Shown here piece by piece: positions 11,003 through 22,100 of a stretch of DNA of 64,000 nt. Under the pieces are notes generated by a model. It searched no databases. It saw nothing but the letters and a program-made list of their open reading frames with translations, and was not told where the DNA came from. Within the stretch, counting starts at the first letter, position 1. Each line of letters begins with the position of its first letter. The DNA is from Catonia carolina. Lineage: Eukaryota; Arthropoda; Insecta; Hemiptera; Achilidae. The stretch spans positions 438,605,124 through 438,669,123 of the forward strand of contig JAQMRL010000001.1 of NCBI GenBank assembly GCA_035578175.1, written 5' to 3'. A program made the position numbers and the translations under genes.

Positions 11003-11769
11003 ATTGTTAATGTGTGTACGTTGCAATCTGTTCAATTGAGAACAATAAGCTACTCCATGACCTAATGAGATGAGGATGATATGTATGACGTGTAAATGAG
11101 GTGTAGTCTTGTACAGACCCAGGTCGACCATACCTGAGAGAGTATGGTTAATTGAACCCCAACCATCAAAGTACACCGGTAACCACTGTCTAGCATTCAA
11201 ATCCGTATAAAAGTAACTACCTTCACTAGGATTTGAACCAGGAACCTTCGTCTCCAGAATAAGCTGTTAAACAGTTGACTCGCAGCAACACCTTTACCTC
11301 TAGATAAGTGGTTCCCAACCTGGGGGCGATCGCCCCCTGGGGGGCGATTTGGGTTCGCAGGGGGGAGATAAATTTTTGGGGGGCGATGAGTATTCAAAGA
11401 CAGAAAAAATAAAACTGTACTACAGGGTAGAATCTTTACTGTCGCGGATACATGTTTTTTTTACAAACAAATAGTTTAGTTTTTACAAACAAATAAACTA
11501 AACTCTTTGTTGACATTTTTTATGGTCGAGCTCCTACACATGAGATGAAGAATTCTGGACACAACTGCTTTGGTTGATTATTTTTGGTGAACAATAATAA
11601 ATCTTTTTTACAGATTAACATACTTTATTATTTATCAATACATTACTTCAAATTAAATTAGGTATACGATGCTAAGAGAAGGGGGCGATAGGTGTAAGTC
11701 ATCCTTCACAAAGGGGCGAAGCCCCATAAAAGGTTGGGAACCAGTGCTCTAGACCAACCCGGTGGGTTG
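11003..11769 (-). repeat. SINE family A, copy A5, split by a hAT element
   Basis: The body lies at 11003-11297 and the head at 11747-11769. The two parts join in register once the 441-bp hAT element is removed. Confidence 0.88.
11306..11746. mobile_element. Non-autonomous hAT element inserted in a SINE
   Basis: Flanked by CTCTAGAT (11298-11305) and CTCTAGAC (11747-11754), a 7/8 match. The ends are AAGTGGTTCCCAACC and, on the other strand, CACTGGTTCCCAACC. The ends are G/C-rich (GGGGGCGATCGCCCCC), as is common in this class. No transposase. Confidence 0.9.
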
Positions 11770-12037
11770 CAAATTTAATTTTAAAATTTACAGAATAAAT
11801 TTAAATTGCCTTACCGAATGCAACTGACACGTCTCTTAATTTTATATTGAGTTTCCAAGTGTATGTAAAGTACGTTTTTTCTTAGTTGAGTAAACGGTTG
11901 CGTAAACAAGCCACCGGGCGAGTGAAATGAACAGAACAGAGTGTTCAAAAATTTTTGCTTACATTAAGTTCGCTCGTACCTTTTATGCCGTTGCATACTT
12001 TTACACGAAAAACTATTGAGTCTACTATTTAATTTAA

Positions 12038-12810
12038 CCTTTTATAGGTCTTTGGTATGCCCATAACATACAGGTGGAGTGTCAAATTATTTACACTCAA
12101 TCTGTTCGTTGCAGGGCTAAAATAAATAGTTCTGTTTCTTATCACATGGTCAGCCCATTAAATGACTGAATCATTTAATAAGAGAAGAGGTAGAGGTGTA
12201 CTGTGACACTAATCAGAGTTATCTCGTCTGAAAGTAATGGATTTCATTATACAGCCAGACCCTGTAGTGAATGAAGTGAAGGTGTTATTTACAGAGCGGA
12301 AAATATGTGCTTTTCAGAGGGCCCGGCATGCTGATAAGTGTACTTTTCCACTCAGTGAGGAAGGCACGGTAAACCACCTCGCTCCTCGTTATACTTAGTA
12401 AAACCTCTACAGGTTCAAACCAGCCTTTCGGCTGATGACCTAAACAAACAACAAGGACTTTGGTAAGTATACTTACCACTGGCAATAAGGTCGACTTAAT
12501 TTAAGAGTAATTTTTTTTGTTTTTTTTTGGTTTAACGTTTTTATTTAAGAATAAGCTATGTAGTTGAACCTCTTTGGCCTTTTATGGTTTTATAGATGTT
12601 CTCTAGTAAGTAGGCTATCCACATTTTGAAATTAGTGCGCAGCGACCATTTTCTTCATGAGTTGCTCGAATGTAGCAAGGATCCATACCAGCGTACACTA
12701 CAGTGTTGTTTTGATGTTACTTTTGTACAGTGCTTAGAAAATTCTAGTTTTTACGGTAAAGCAAGCATTTATGCTGATATAAAATTAAGATAAGTTGTTC
12801 TACACATTTT
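12038..12810. mobile_element. Second copy of the piggyBac-type element, without the satellite, truncated
   Basis: Starts CCTTTTATAGGTC after TTAA (12034-12037). After removal of the repeat C insertion (12058-12454) it continues CTTTGGTAAGTATACTTACC and matches 7113-7440 of the first copy. The right end is lost at the HINE-like repeat beginning at 12813. It shows the arrangement before the 56-bp array expanded. Confidence 0.78.
12058..12454 (-). repeat. Repeat C, copy C3
   Basis: Full-length, inserted in the piggyBac-type element with an apparent CTTTGGTA duplication on both sides. Confidence 0.82.
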
Positions 12811-12812
12811 TT

Positions 12813-13247
12813 CTTTCTCTTGCCTATGTGAATATATAGGAAGGAAAGTATTGTTTTCATGTCGATTTTAAGAAAACGAGTTTTCACCGGATCTACACGT
12901 TTTCAGACCCCCTGAACCCAAAAAACATGTTTTTAGCGATTGGTCTGTGTTTGTCTGTGAGTGTGTGTGTGTGAACAGAATATCTCAAGAACGGAACATC
13001 ATACGAACTTGAAACTTGAAACTTAAGTTACATACCAATACCGAACCCGACACGAACATTTTCATCAAAATCGAACAACCGGAAGTAGTAGTTTATTTGA
13101 TTAATTTTTCACTTTTTTGCGATTTTCTCAAAAACTGGTCCTACGATTTTTTTAAAAAATCGCCTCATTTAGGTACTTAATTTTTTATGCTCTACAAGAT
13201 AGGGTAAGCGCCATGTTTGCTGAAATTCTCGGTGAGGCTGTTTTCAC
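12813..13247 (+). repeat. HINE-like repeat, copy B2 (3' truncated)
   Basis: Starts CTTTCTCTTGCC, contains a short (TG)n and runs to GAGGCTGTTTTCAC, where the match stops. The 3' half is missing. Confidence 0.85.
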
Positions 13248-14680
13248 TTTATACCGGAATCGGACGAATCCGATACTAACCTATCGCTCTCACTTTAATG
13301 ATCCAACCCACTAAATGGCCAAACAGGAGCTAATTTATGAACCTGAAAAAATTGTCGCCACCGGCTTGTAGTAGCGCAGTCGTTTGAGCTCATCATAGGA
13401 CCGGCTGGGCATCAGCGGCGTAGTTCAATAGTAAAATAGCGAAGGGGGAGGTCGTCTTCGCCGCTGCCTAAAAGATTAGGAGCAGCCGCCGACGCAGCGA
13501 CCACCTTTCACCGCTGCCTCCGAAGAGGAGCAGTCACCGGTGAAGTGAATCGGGGTCGTCTGTACCGCTACCTAATCTAATAGGAGCGAGTCGCCGACGC
13601 AGCGTGCACCTTTTACCGCTGCCTTTAAAGGGGAGCAGTCGCCGGTGAAGCGAGGGTAGGGGATGGAGGTACAGATGACGGAAAGAATACTCAATGTTGA
13701 GATGTCAACTCTCCGTATCGATTCTCGCACACAGAGAATATCGATACTGTCACCTTCTCGACTTTTGCATCGCCAGTGCGTAGACACTATATGTTGCCAC
13801 TTGGTACATGCGCTGTGAGAGGTATGACCGCTGGCGCATTCTATCAGCAGCAGCAACCCCATCACAGCGCCAACAGTGGGCAAAATATGAACTACGGACC
13901 GGCGTACAAGTTAAAACAGTATCAAAATACTCGCTAGTCCTGCGTCTCCAGTATACGCTGGTAGAAAATATCTGCTCTGCCTGCCCTGCCCTGCTCGTGT
14001 CCGTCTCGAACGCACTGTGCCACCTGCGCTCCGATCAGTCTCGTCTGATTCCGGTATAGAAGAATTAATTATACTTGTATTGTATTGAATTACTTAATAT
14101 TGTACTGTATTTCAAAGCGAAGGGAGAAAATTTCATGGCAAAGTGACTTTATAACAAAAAACGTAAAACGCTTGGTAAGTTCACGTTAAAACAAGTTTGA
14201 CGTTACTAAATTCAAGAATTATACTAGGTTTACAACTGAAGAGTTTTTCACGTAATCAGCAAAAATTTTATTAGCTTCTCTTAGACCAACATGATTCCTG
14301 CTCAAAGTGTGTACTAAAACTGTGCCTCGACTACAAACTGTGGCTGCTCGACACAGACACAGACACGTTGCTGTGCCACACTATCATGTCTGCCTCCCAA
14401 TATACGGTACGCTACTGGCAACAATGGGTGCACAGTTTTCACTCCTGCCCTGCCTGTCATGAACTACGCCACCTGCGCTCCAGTATACGCCCGACCTAAA
14501 AGGTGTTCGCTGCGTCGGCGACTGCTTCTAATCGTTTAGGCAGCGGTACAGACGACCTCCCTTTCGCTTGCCAGCGGCTGCTCCTCTTTGAGGTAGCAAC
14601 GAAGGCTTCACCAACCAATTTTCTTTATTTTTGAAGGACGCCGCCGGATGCCCTGCCGCTCTGACCGGTCCTATGACAGC
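13248..14680. repeat. GC-rich degenerate repeats in inverted arrangement
   Basis: Two degenerate direct units of about 105 bp at about 13455-13660 (each with CCGACGCAGCG and an ACCGCTGCCT block), and one inverted unit at about 14495-14610 (CGCTGCGTCGGCGACTG). Also an inverted pair TATACCGGAATC (13250) and GATTCCGGTATA (about 14048). Base composition is clearly higher in GC than the surroundings. Short frames at 13572-14059 look incidental. No gene family recognised. Confidence 0.6.
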
Positions 14681-16036
14681 TCTACAGATTGTGCTACTAC
14701 AAGCCGCTGGCGAAAACAGCTCTACAGATTGTGCTACTATAAGCCGATGGCGACAACAGCTCTACAGATTGTGCTACTACAAGCCGGTGGCGACAACAGC
14801 TCTACAGATTGTGCTACTACAAGCCGGTGGCGAAAACAGCTCTACAGATTGTGCTACTACAAGCCGATGGCGACAACAGCTCTACAGATTGTGCTACTAC
14901 AAGCCGGTGGCGACAACAGCTCTACAGATTGTGCTACTACAAGCCGGTGGCGACAACAGCTCTACAGATTGTGCTACTACAAGCCGGTGGCGACAACAGC
15001 TCTACAGATTGTGCTACTACAAGCCGGTGGCGACAACAGCTCTACAGATTGTGCTGCTACAAGCCGGTGGCGACAACAGCTCTACAGATTGTGCTGCTAC
15101 AAGCCGGTGGCGACAACAGCTCTACAGATTGTGCTACTACAAGCCGGTGGCGACAACAGCTCTACAGATTGTGCTACTACAAGCCGGTGGCGACAACAGC
15201 TCTACAGATTATGCTGCTACAAGCCGGTGGCGACAACAGCTCTACAGATTGTACTACTACAAGCCGATGGTGATAACAGCTCTACAGATTGTGCTGCTAC
15301 AAGCCGGTGGCGACAACAGCTCTACAGATTGTACTACTACAAGCCGATGGTGATAACAGCTCTACAGATTATGCTACTACAAGCCGGTGGCGACAACAGC
15401 TCTACAGATTGTGCTGCTACAAGCCGATGGTGACAACAGCTCTACAGATTGTGCTACTACAAGACGGTGGCTACAACAGCTCTACAGATTGTGCTGCTAC
15501 AAGCCGATGGTGACAACAGCTCTACAGATTGTGCTACTACAAGCCGGTGTAGACAACAGCTCTACAGATTGTGCTGCTACAAGCCGGTAGTGACAACAGC
15601 TCTACAGATTGTGCTACTACAAGCCGGTGGCGACAACAGCTCTACAGATTGTGCTACTACAAGCCGATGGTGACAACAGCTCTACAGATTGTGCTACTAC
15701 AAGCCGGTGGCGACAACAGCTCTACAGATTGTACTACTACAAGCCGATGGTGATAACAGCTCTACAGATTGTGCTACTACAAGCCGGTGGCGACAACAGC
15801 TCTACAGATTGTGCTACTACAAGCTGATGGTGACAACAGCTCTACAGATTGTGCTACTACAAGCCGGTGGCGACAACAGCTCTACAGATTGTGCTGCTAC
15901 AAGCCGGTGGCGACAAAAGCTCTACAGATTGTGCTACTACAAGCCGATGATAACAACAGCTCTACAGATTATGCTACTACAAGCCGGTTGCGACAACAGC
16001 TCTACAGATTGTGCTACTACAAGCCGGTGGCGACAA
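14681..16036. repeat. 40-bp minisatellite, 34 units
   Basis: Units start at 14681 and every 40 bases to 16001. The consensus runs TCTACAGATTGTGCTACTAC then AAGCCGGTGGCGACAACAGC, with a few recurrent variants (GGTGGCGA/GATGGTGA). Because 40 is not a multiple of 3 and the unit has no stop in any + frame, all three + frames are open for most of its length. The resulting long Ser/Leu/Gln-rich translations are products of the array, not evidence of a gene. Confidence 0.96.
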
Positions 16037-16071
16037 AAAATCAAATCACTAATGCGATTTGTTTCTTTCAG

Positions 16072-16151
16072 ATTGTACCAAAGACAGACAAATGGCGTCA
16101 AAATCCTTTTGGGATTTTACAATCCTCTTCCACATAATAACTATTTTTATA
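16072..16151 (+). CDS. Exon 1 of the six-exon gene: start codon and signal-like peptide
   Basis: An acceptor TTTGTTTCTTTCAG precedes 16072, so an upstream non-coding exon is possible. The ATG at 16092 opens 20 codons ([15 protein letters not shown]...) that form a typical hydrophobic leader, and a strong donor GTAAGT follows at 16152. The frame from the acceptor itself hits a stop, so only the ATG frame works. It begins 36 bp after the 40-bp minisatellite. Confidence 0.55.
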
Positions 16152-19100
16152 GTAAGTACTTTCAATGGTTATTACCAAAATTTTTCATTATGCATTTTAG
16201 AAAAAAAAAAATTTTTATTTTATTAATCATTCGACAAGATTATAAAAACAAAATCTGGTGTGGAACACACACAACTTTCTTTTGCCAATGAAAATAATGA
16301 ACAATATAACCTAACAATAGTAATAAAACTTTTCTGAATTTTCTTCAGTAATCTTTTTGTAAACATTCATAATTACACATTTACAGTTCAGCCGTTTTTA
16401 GTTTGCTCTTACTGTCAACAAACAAAAGCCACCTACTACAGGGTGCACGCTAGAATCTGCAACTTTACGGATGTCGTATTTCTATTAAGATAATTATTTT
16501 TTTAATTATAAGTACTTAAAATACTAAAAACATCAGTCATGATATGATGTAGGCCTAACAATGTCATTTATAAAAATACTTTTAAAAGTATTTTGTGTTT
16601 AAATACTTTTGAAAGTTTTTTTTTTTTTAATTTATTTAACGTCGCATCAACATCAAGGTCATTAGCGACGACGTTGGGGTGTAACTGTGTGTGATGAGGA
16701 TGAAATGATTTTTTGTAACGTATGAAAATATGCCGTGCCTGAGTGGGATTCGAACCCAGGACCGCATGATGAGAGGCGAGCACGTTACCAACTGCGCCAA
16801 TGCGGCCGGCGAAAGTATGTTATTGTTAGTTTTTAATCAGCGTGTACACATTTTGATATAATGCGCATGCTCAGTGACGTCATTATTTGTTTACATTAGG
16901 AGCAAATTAAGAGAGGCTGGACTTTAGTTTGACTTCTTAAAGCCACTCCCCGTCCTAACCTGCAGAACCCACCGGGTTGGTCTAGAGGTAAAGTCGTCGC
17001 CAAAATCAGCTGTTTAACAGCTGATTTTCGGAGACGAAGGTTCCTGGTTCAAATCCTAGTAAAGATAGTTACTTTTATACGGATTTGAATACTAGACAGT
17101 GGTTGCCGGTGTACTTTGATGGTTGGGGTTAAATTAACCAAACTCTCTCAGGAATGGTCGGCCTGGGTCTGTACAAGACTACACCTCATTTACACGTCAC
17201 ACACATCATCCTCATCTCATTGGGTCATGGGATTGCTTACTTACTTTTACTTTATTCGGCTCTACAGTCCTGGGTGAACTTTGGCCTCCTCTACATGTCG
17301 CCTCCAGATATCGCGTTCCTGGGCCCTCCTCCGCCAGTTTGACACTCTCATAATTCTGTTACATACATAGACCCAGGCCGACCATTCCTGAGAGAGTATG
17401 GTTAATTAAACCCCAACCATCAAAGTACACCGGTAACCACTGTCTAGTATTCAAATCCGTATAAAAGTAACTACCTTTACTAGGATTTGAACCCGGAACC
17501 TTCATCTCAGAAAATCAGCTGTTAAACAGCTGATTGTGTCGACAACTTTACCTCTAGACCAACCCGGTGGGTTCAATGGATCTCGGTGGGATATTAATTT
17601 GAACAAAAAAATCTGGCGTGAAACACTCCCACAACTTTCTCTTGCCAATGAAAATAATTAATAATAAACCTAACATTATTAATAAAATATTAGAAATAAA
17701 CAAAAACTAACCTCAAAAACATAACCTTATTTTAATCATGAGTGAATGACGCAAAATGAAAATCGAACTCAATTTGGCTTAAAAAAAAGGAAAATCACAC
17801 TTTCACGCTAAACTAGGCTCTGTAGAGAAAAATTCTCTAAATAAAAGTTGTAGATCTCTTAATTTTCTATAAATTTTATTATACACTTTTATCGTAAAGT
17901 GCATACTAAGGCCGAAATCTTAAAAAAAATCGATTTTTCACACGTTTTCGTGAGAAAAAATAGAAAATCGCTAATTACCGCTAAACTAAGCGTTATACAA
18001 AAAAATGCTTGAAATAAAAGTAGTAGGATTTTAAATTCTCTACAACTTTTATTATATAACGTTTTGCGCTAAAATGCATATTAAAGCCGTAATCTTAAAA
18101 AAAAAACACTTTTTTACGTAAAAACACCCTCACCAAGCATTTCAGCAAACATGGCGCCTACCCTATCTTTTAGAGAATAAAAAATTGAGTAAATGAGGCG
18201 ATTTTTAAAAAAATCGTAGGACCAGTTTTTGAGAAAATCGCAAAAAAGTGAAAAATTACATGAATAAACTACTACTTCCGGTTGACCGATTTTGATGAAA
18301 ATGTTCGTGTCGGGTCCGGTAGTGGTATGTAACTTAAGTTTCAAGTTTGTACGATGTTCCGTTCTTGAGATATTCTGTTCACACACACGCACAGACACAC
18401 ACACACAGACCAATCGTTAAAACATGTTTTTTTGGGTTCAGGGGGTCTGAAAACGTATAGATCCGGTGAAAACTCGATTTCTTAAAATCGACATGAAAAC
18501 AATACTTTCCTTCCTATATATTCATATAGGCAAGAGAAAGTAAAAATTGCACAACTTAACTACTGTCGGTTTCCTAATTAAATAAACCCGAGTTTGAATT
18601 GTTGCATCTCCAAAATGTTTAGCCGGATTTCAACATACGAGTAGGCTACTTAACATGAAAGTTTAACTCATTTCATTCTGCGTTGACCTATTACAGTCTT
18701 ATATTTTCACTATCTCTTGCGTATATGAATATATAGAAATATAACGAAGTATTGTTTTCATTTCGATATTTAGAAATCGAGTTTTCACCGGATCTACGCG
18801 TTTTCAGACCCCATGAACACAAAAAACAGGTTTTTAGCGATTGGTCTGTGCATGCGTGTGAATAGATATCTCAAGAACGGAACATCGTACGAACTTGAAA
18901 CTAAGTTAGATACTACTACTACCGAACCCGACACGATCATATTCATCAAAATCGGTCAACCGGAAGTAGTAGTAGTTGTTTATTCGTGTCATTTTTCACT
19001 TTTTTGTGATTTTCTTAGAAACGAATAAAACAGCAGAAATGTTTCATTTATGCTCAGTGGTTGTGTGCGTGCATACGCTCACATATTGACTGCGTGTGAG

Positions 19101-22100
19101 AAGAACACGTGCTGTGTAATGTGAACCTTCATTTAGCAGTGGGAGAACTATGGCACAAGGGGAACTGGAGTTAATAGTGGTAGGCATATAACAGAGAAGA
19201 TCCAAGTTAGTTGCACTAAAACTATAACAATTGTAGTAAAACTTACTTGAATACGTCCGATTGCAATAGTTGCGCATGAAGTTGAAACTGGAAGGCAGTA
19301 CGTGCGTGGATTATACGTTGAAGTCACATCAGATGCGCGTATCACTTCTTTTTCTTCAGGTGCCTTCTCCATTACGAAGGTTGGCTATCATTATCATCAT
19401 GGTCAGTCGTACCTTGTCCACTGCTGCTCTGAAAAGGTCATGCGACGACCAGTTAGACACTTCTCTCAGGTTTCTTAACCAGGATATTCGTCTCCGTCCC
19501 ACCGAGCGTTTACCAACGAGTTTCCCTTGAATTATGAGATGCAGAATCTCATATTTAGGCCCCCTCATGATGTGTCCAAGGTATGTCAGTTTCCTTATCT
19601 TTATACTCTGCAGGATTTCCAGCTTTTTCCCCATTCTTCTGAGGACTTCCATATTTGTAACCCTGTCCGTCCACGGTATTCGAAGCATCCTCCGGTAGGT
19701 CCACATTTCAAACGCTTGTAGACGGGTCTCACATTCTTTGGTGAGTGTCCACGCCTCTACCCCATACAAGAGGATCTCCTCCTTAATCCGCCTTTAATCC
19801 TTTAAGCCTCACCTGTTTTATCCTTCTTTAATCCTCACATCCTCTTCAATCCTCTTTAATTTAAATATTAAATCCTCTTAATTCTATAATTTCTTTTTGA
19901 ACTTTAAAGCTTAATCCTCAGAGAACACATCCTCCTTTTTCTATAATTTATTTTCGAACCTTTAACTTTAACTGGTCTTCCTTCACGGCTCTTGAACCCT
20001 GAATCTGAATAAGTTATAATTAATATATTTTGCAGCAATTTGGTACCAGTTATCCCAGTTATCGCAGCCACTTTAAAAGTGTTCCTGTTACGTCTTCTCC
20101 AATTACGGTAAGTAAAATTAGTCAAATTAGAACATATTCTAATTCAATTCTCTTAGTTTTAGATAGAAAAAAAATCCGAAAAATTAAACTTAAGACAATA
20201 TTTCTTCACTTTTTACTTTCTCTTGCCTATATGAATATATAGGAAGGAAAGTATTGTTTTCATGTCGATTTTTCGAAATCGAGTTTTCACCGGATCTATA
20301 CGTTTTCAGACCCCCTGAACCCAAAAAACATGTTTTTAGCGACTGGTCTGTGTGTGTGTCTGTGTGTGTGTGTGTCTGTGTGTGTGTCTGTGTGTGAACA
20401 GAATATCTCAAGAACGGAACATCGTACGAACTTGAAACTTGAAACTTAAGTTACATACCACTACCGGACGCGGCACGAACATTTTCATCAAAATCGGTCG
20501 ACCGGAAGTAGTAGTTTATTCGTATAATTTTTCAGTTTTTTGCGATTTTCTCAAAAACTGGTCATACGATTTTTTTTTATATCGCCTATTTTACTCAATT
20601 TTTTATTCTCTACAAGATAGGGTAGGCGCCATGTTTGCTGAAATTCTCGGTGAGGCTGTTTTCACGTAAAAACGTTGTTTTTTTAAGATTACGGCTTTAA
20701 TATAAACTTTAGTGCAAAAACTTATATAATAAAAGTTGTAGAGAATTTAAAAACCTACAACTTCTGTTTCAAACATTTTTTTGTATAACGCTTAGTTTAG
20801 CGGTAATTTGCGATTTTCTGTTTTTTTTCTCACGAAAACGTGAGAAAAATCGATTTTTTTAACATTTCGGTCTTAGTATGCATTTTACGACAAAAGTGTA
20901 TATAATTAAATTTATAGAAAATTAAAAGATCTACAACTTTTGTTTAGAGCATTTTTCTCTACAGAGCCTAGTTTAGCGTGAAAGCGTGATTTTCCGTATT
21001 TTTAAGCCAAATTGAGTTCGATTGTCATTTTGCGTCATTCACTCATGATTAAAATAAGGTTATGTTTTTGAGGTTAGTTTTTGTTCATTTCTAATGTTTT
21101 AATACTAATGTTAGGTTTATTGTTAATTATTTGCATTGGCAAGAGAAAGTTGTGTGAGTGTTTCACACCAGATTTTTATTTTAGTAATTACAGCAAAATC
21201 TACAGTCTACGAGGTGCGGCTGTTAACCCTTTCTTACCCAGTGCGGTGGCATAGAAGTCACATTGGAGTGAAATAACAGACATAAAAACTTTAATTGTCT
21301 TTTGATTAAAGAGCGCTGGATGTGAAGTGTAACAATTTCTGTACCCTAGCCAGGAATCGAACCTGAGACCTCCGCTTTGCAGTGTAAGACGCTGACCACT
21401 ACGCCACGAACGGGACCATTAGTTTCTTTTTGAAGTTAGTTTCAGCCTTAAATATTCGTGTTCATTTACTAAAATAAAGTAGCATTTCTTCGAGTATGTT
21501 GAATGCACATACAAGTATATTTTTTAGGCTGTAAATTCTGATTTTGTCCATTTTACCAATATTTTTGAATTGTAACCTTCTTTAAGTATTAAATAATGCT
21601 TTGCTACAAATCTAAGCAAAAGAATTTTGTTTAGGAAGGCTGAACATGATTTTTACTTATTCATATTGTTGGGAACTTTGATACCATCAAGCCCAATGTG
21701 AGATATGTGTCACACGTTTTTGTCACGCCATCAAAAAAAGGCTGAAGGTGTAAAAGTGATTTTATTTCACTTAAATGTCAGTAAAGTGTATGAAACAATG
21801 TTCACATATTTGTTTCTGTAAAGTTAAAAAATTTGGGATTGAAAGGGTTAAATAACGAGACTGACGTTGTAAAAAATGTTATTTTAATTTTATACATAAT
21901 CACTTATTGTCACCTTCAATATACACTTCTTCTCTATCCCTACAACGCTTCATGCCAGTTTTCAATGGTTGGGAACGGTGCTGGAAGTCATCTTCTGTTA
22001 GCTCATTCCTTTTAGTCACAAGTAATAAAAGACTAATACGCTTGAATTATAACAGGAGAATAAACAATTCCAGTGATTCGTTGATTATAATTTTAGATTG

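Noticed and set aside
14631..16291. Long overlapping Ser/Leu/Gln-rich forward frames (up to 261 codons)
   Set aside because: They are created by the stop-free 40-bp minisatellite in all three frames; no start context, domain or splice structure supports a protein.
16612..16809. tRNA genes at SINE heads (also 47623, 39694, 49669, 5164, 8552, 21343)
   Set aside because: A and B boxes are present but acceptor strands do not pair well and each is followed by a shared SINE body and A-rich tail, with target duplications.
19270..19721. Forward frames opposite the LINE remnant
   Set aside because: Shadows of the minus-strand reverse transcriptase frame.
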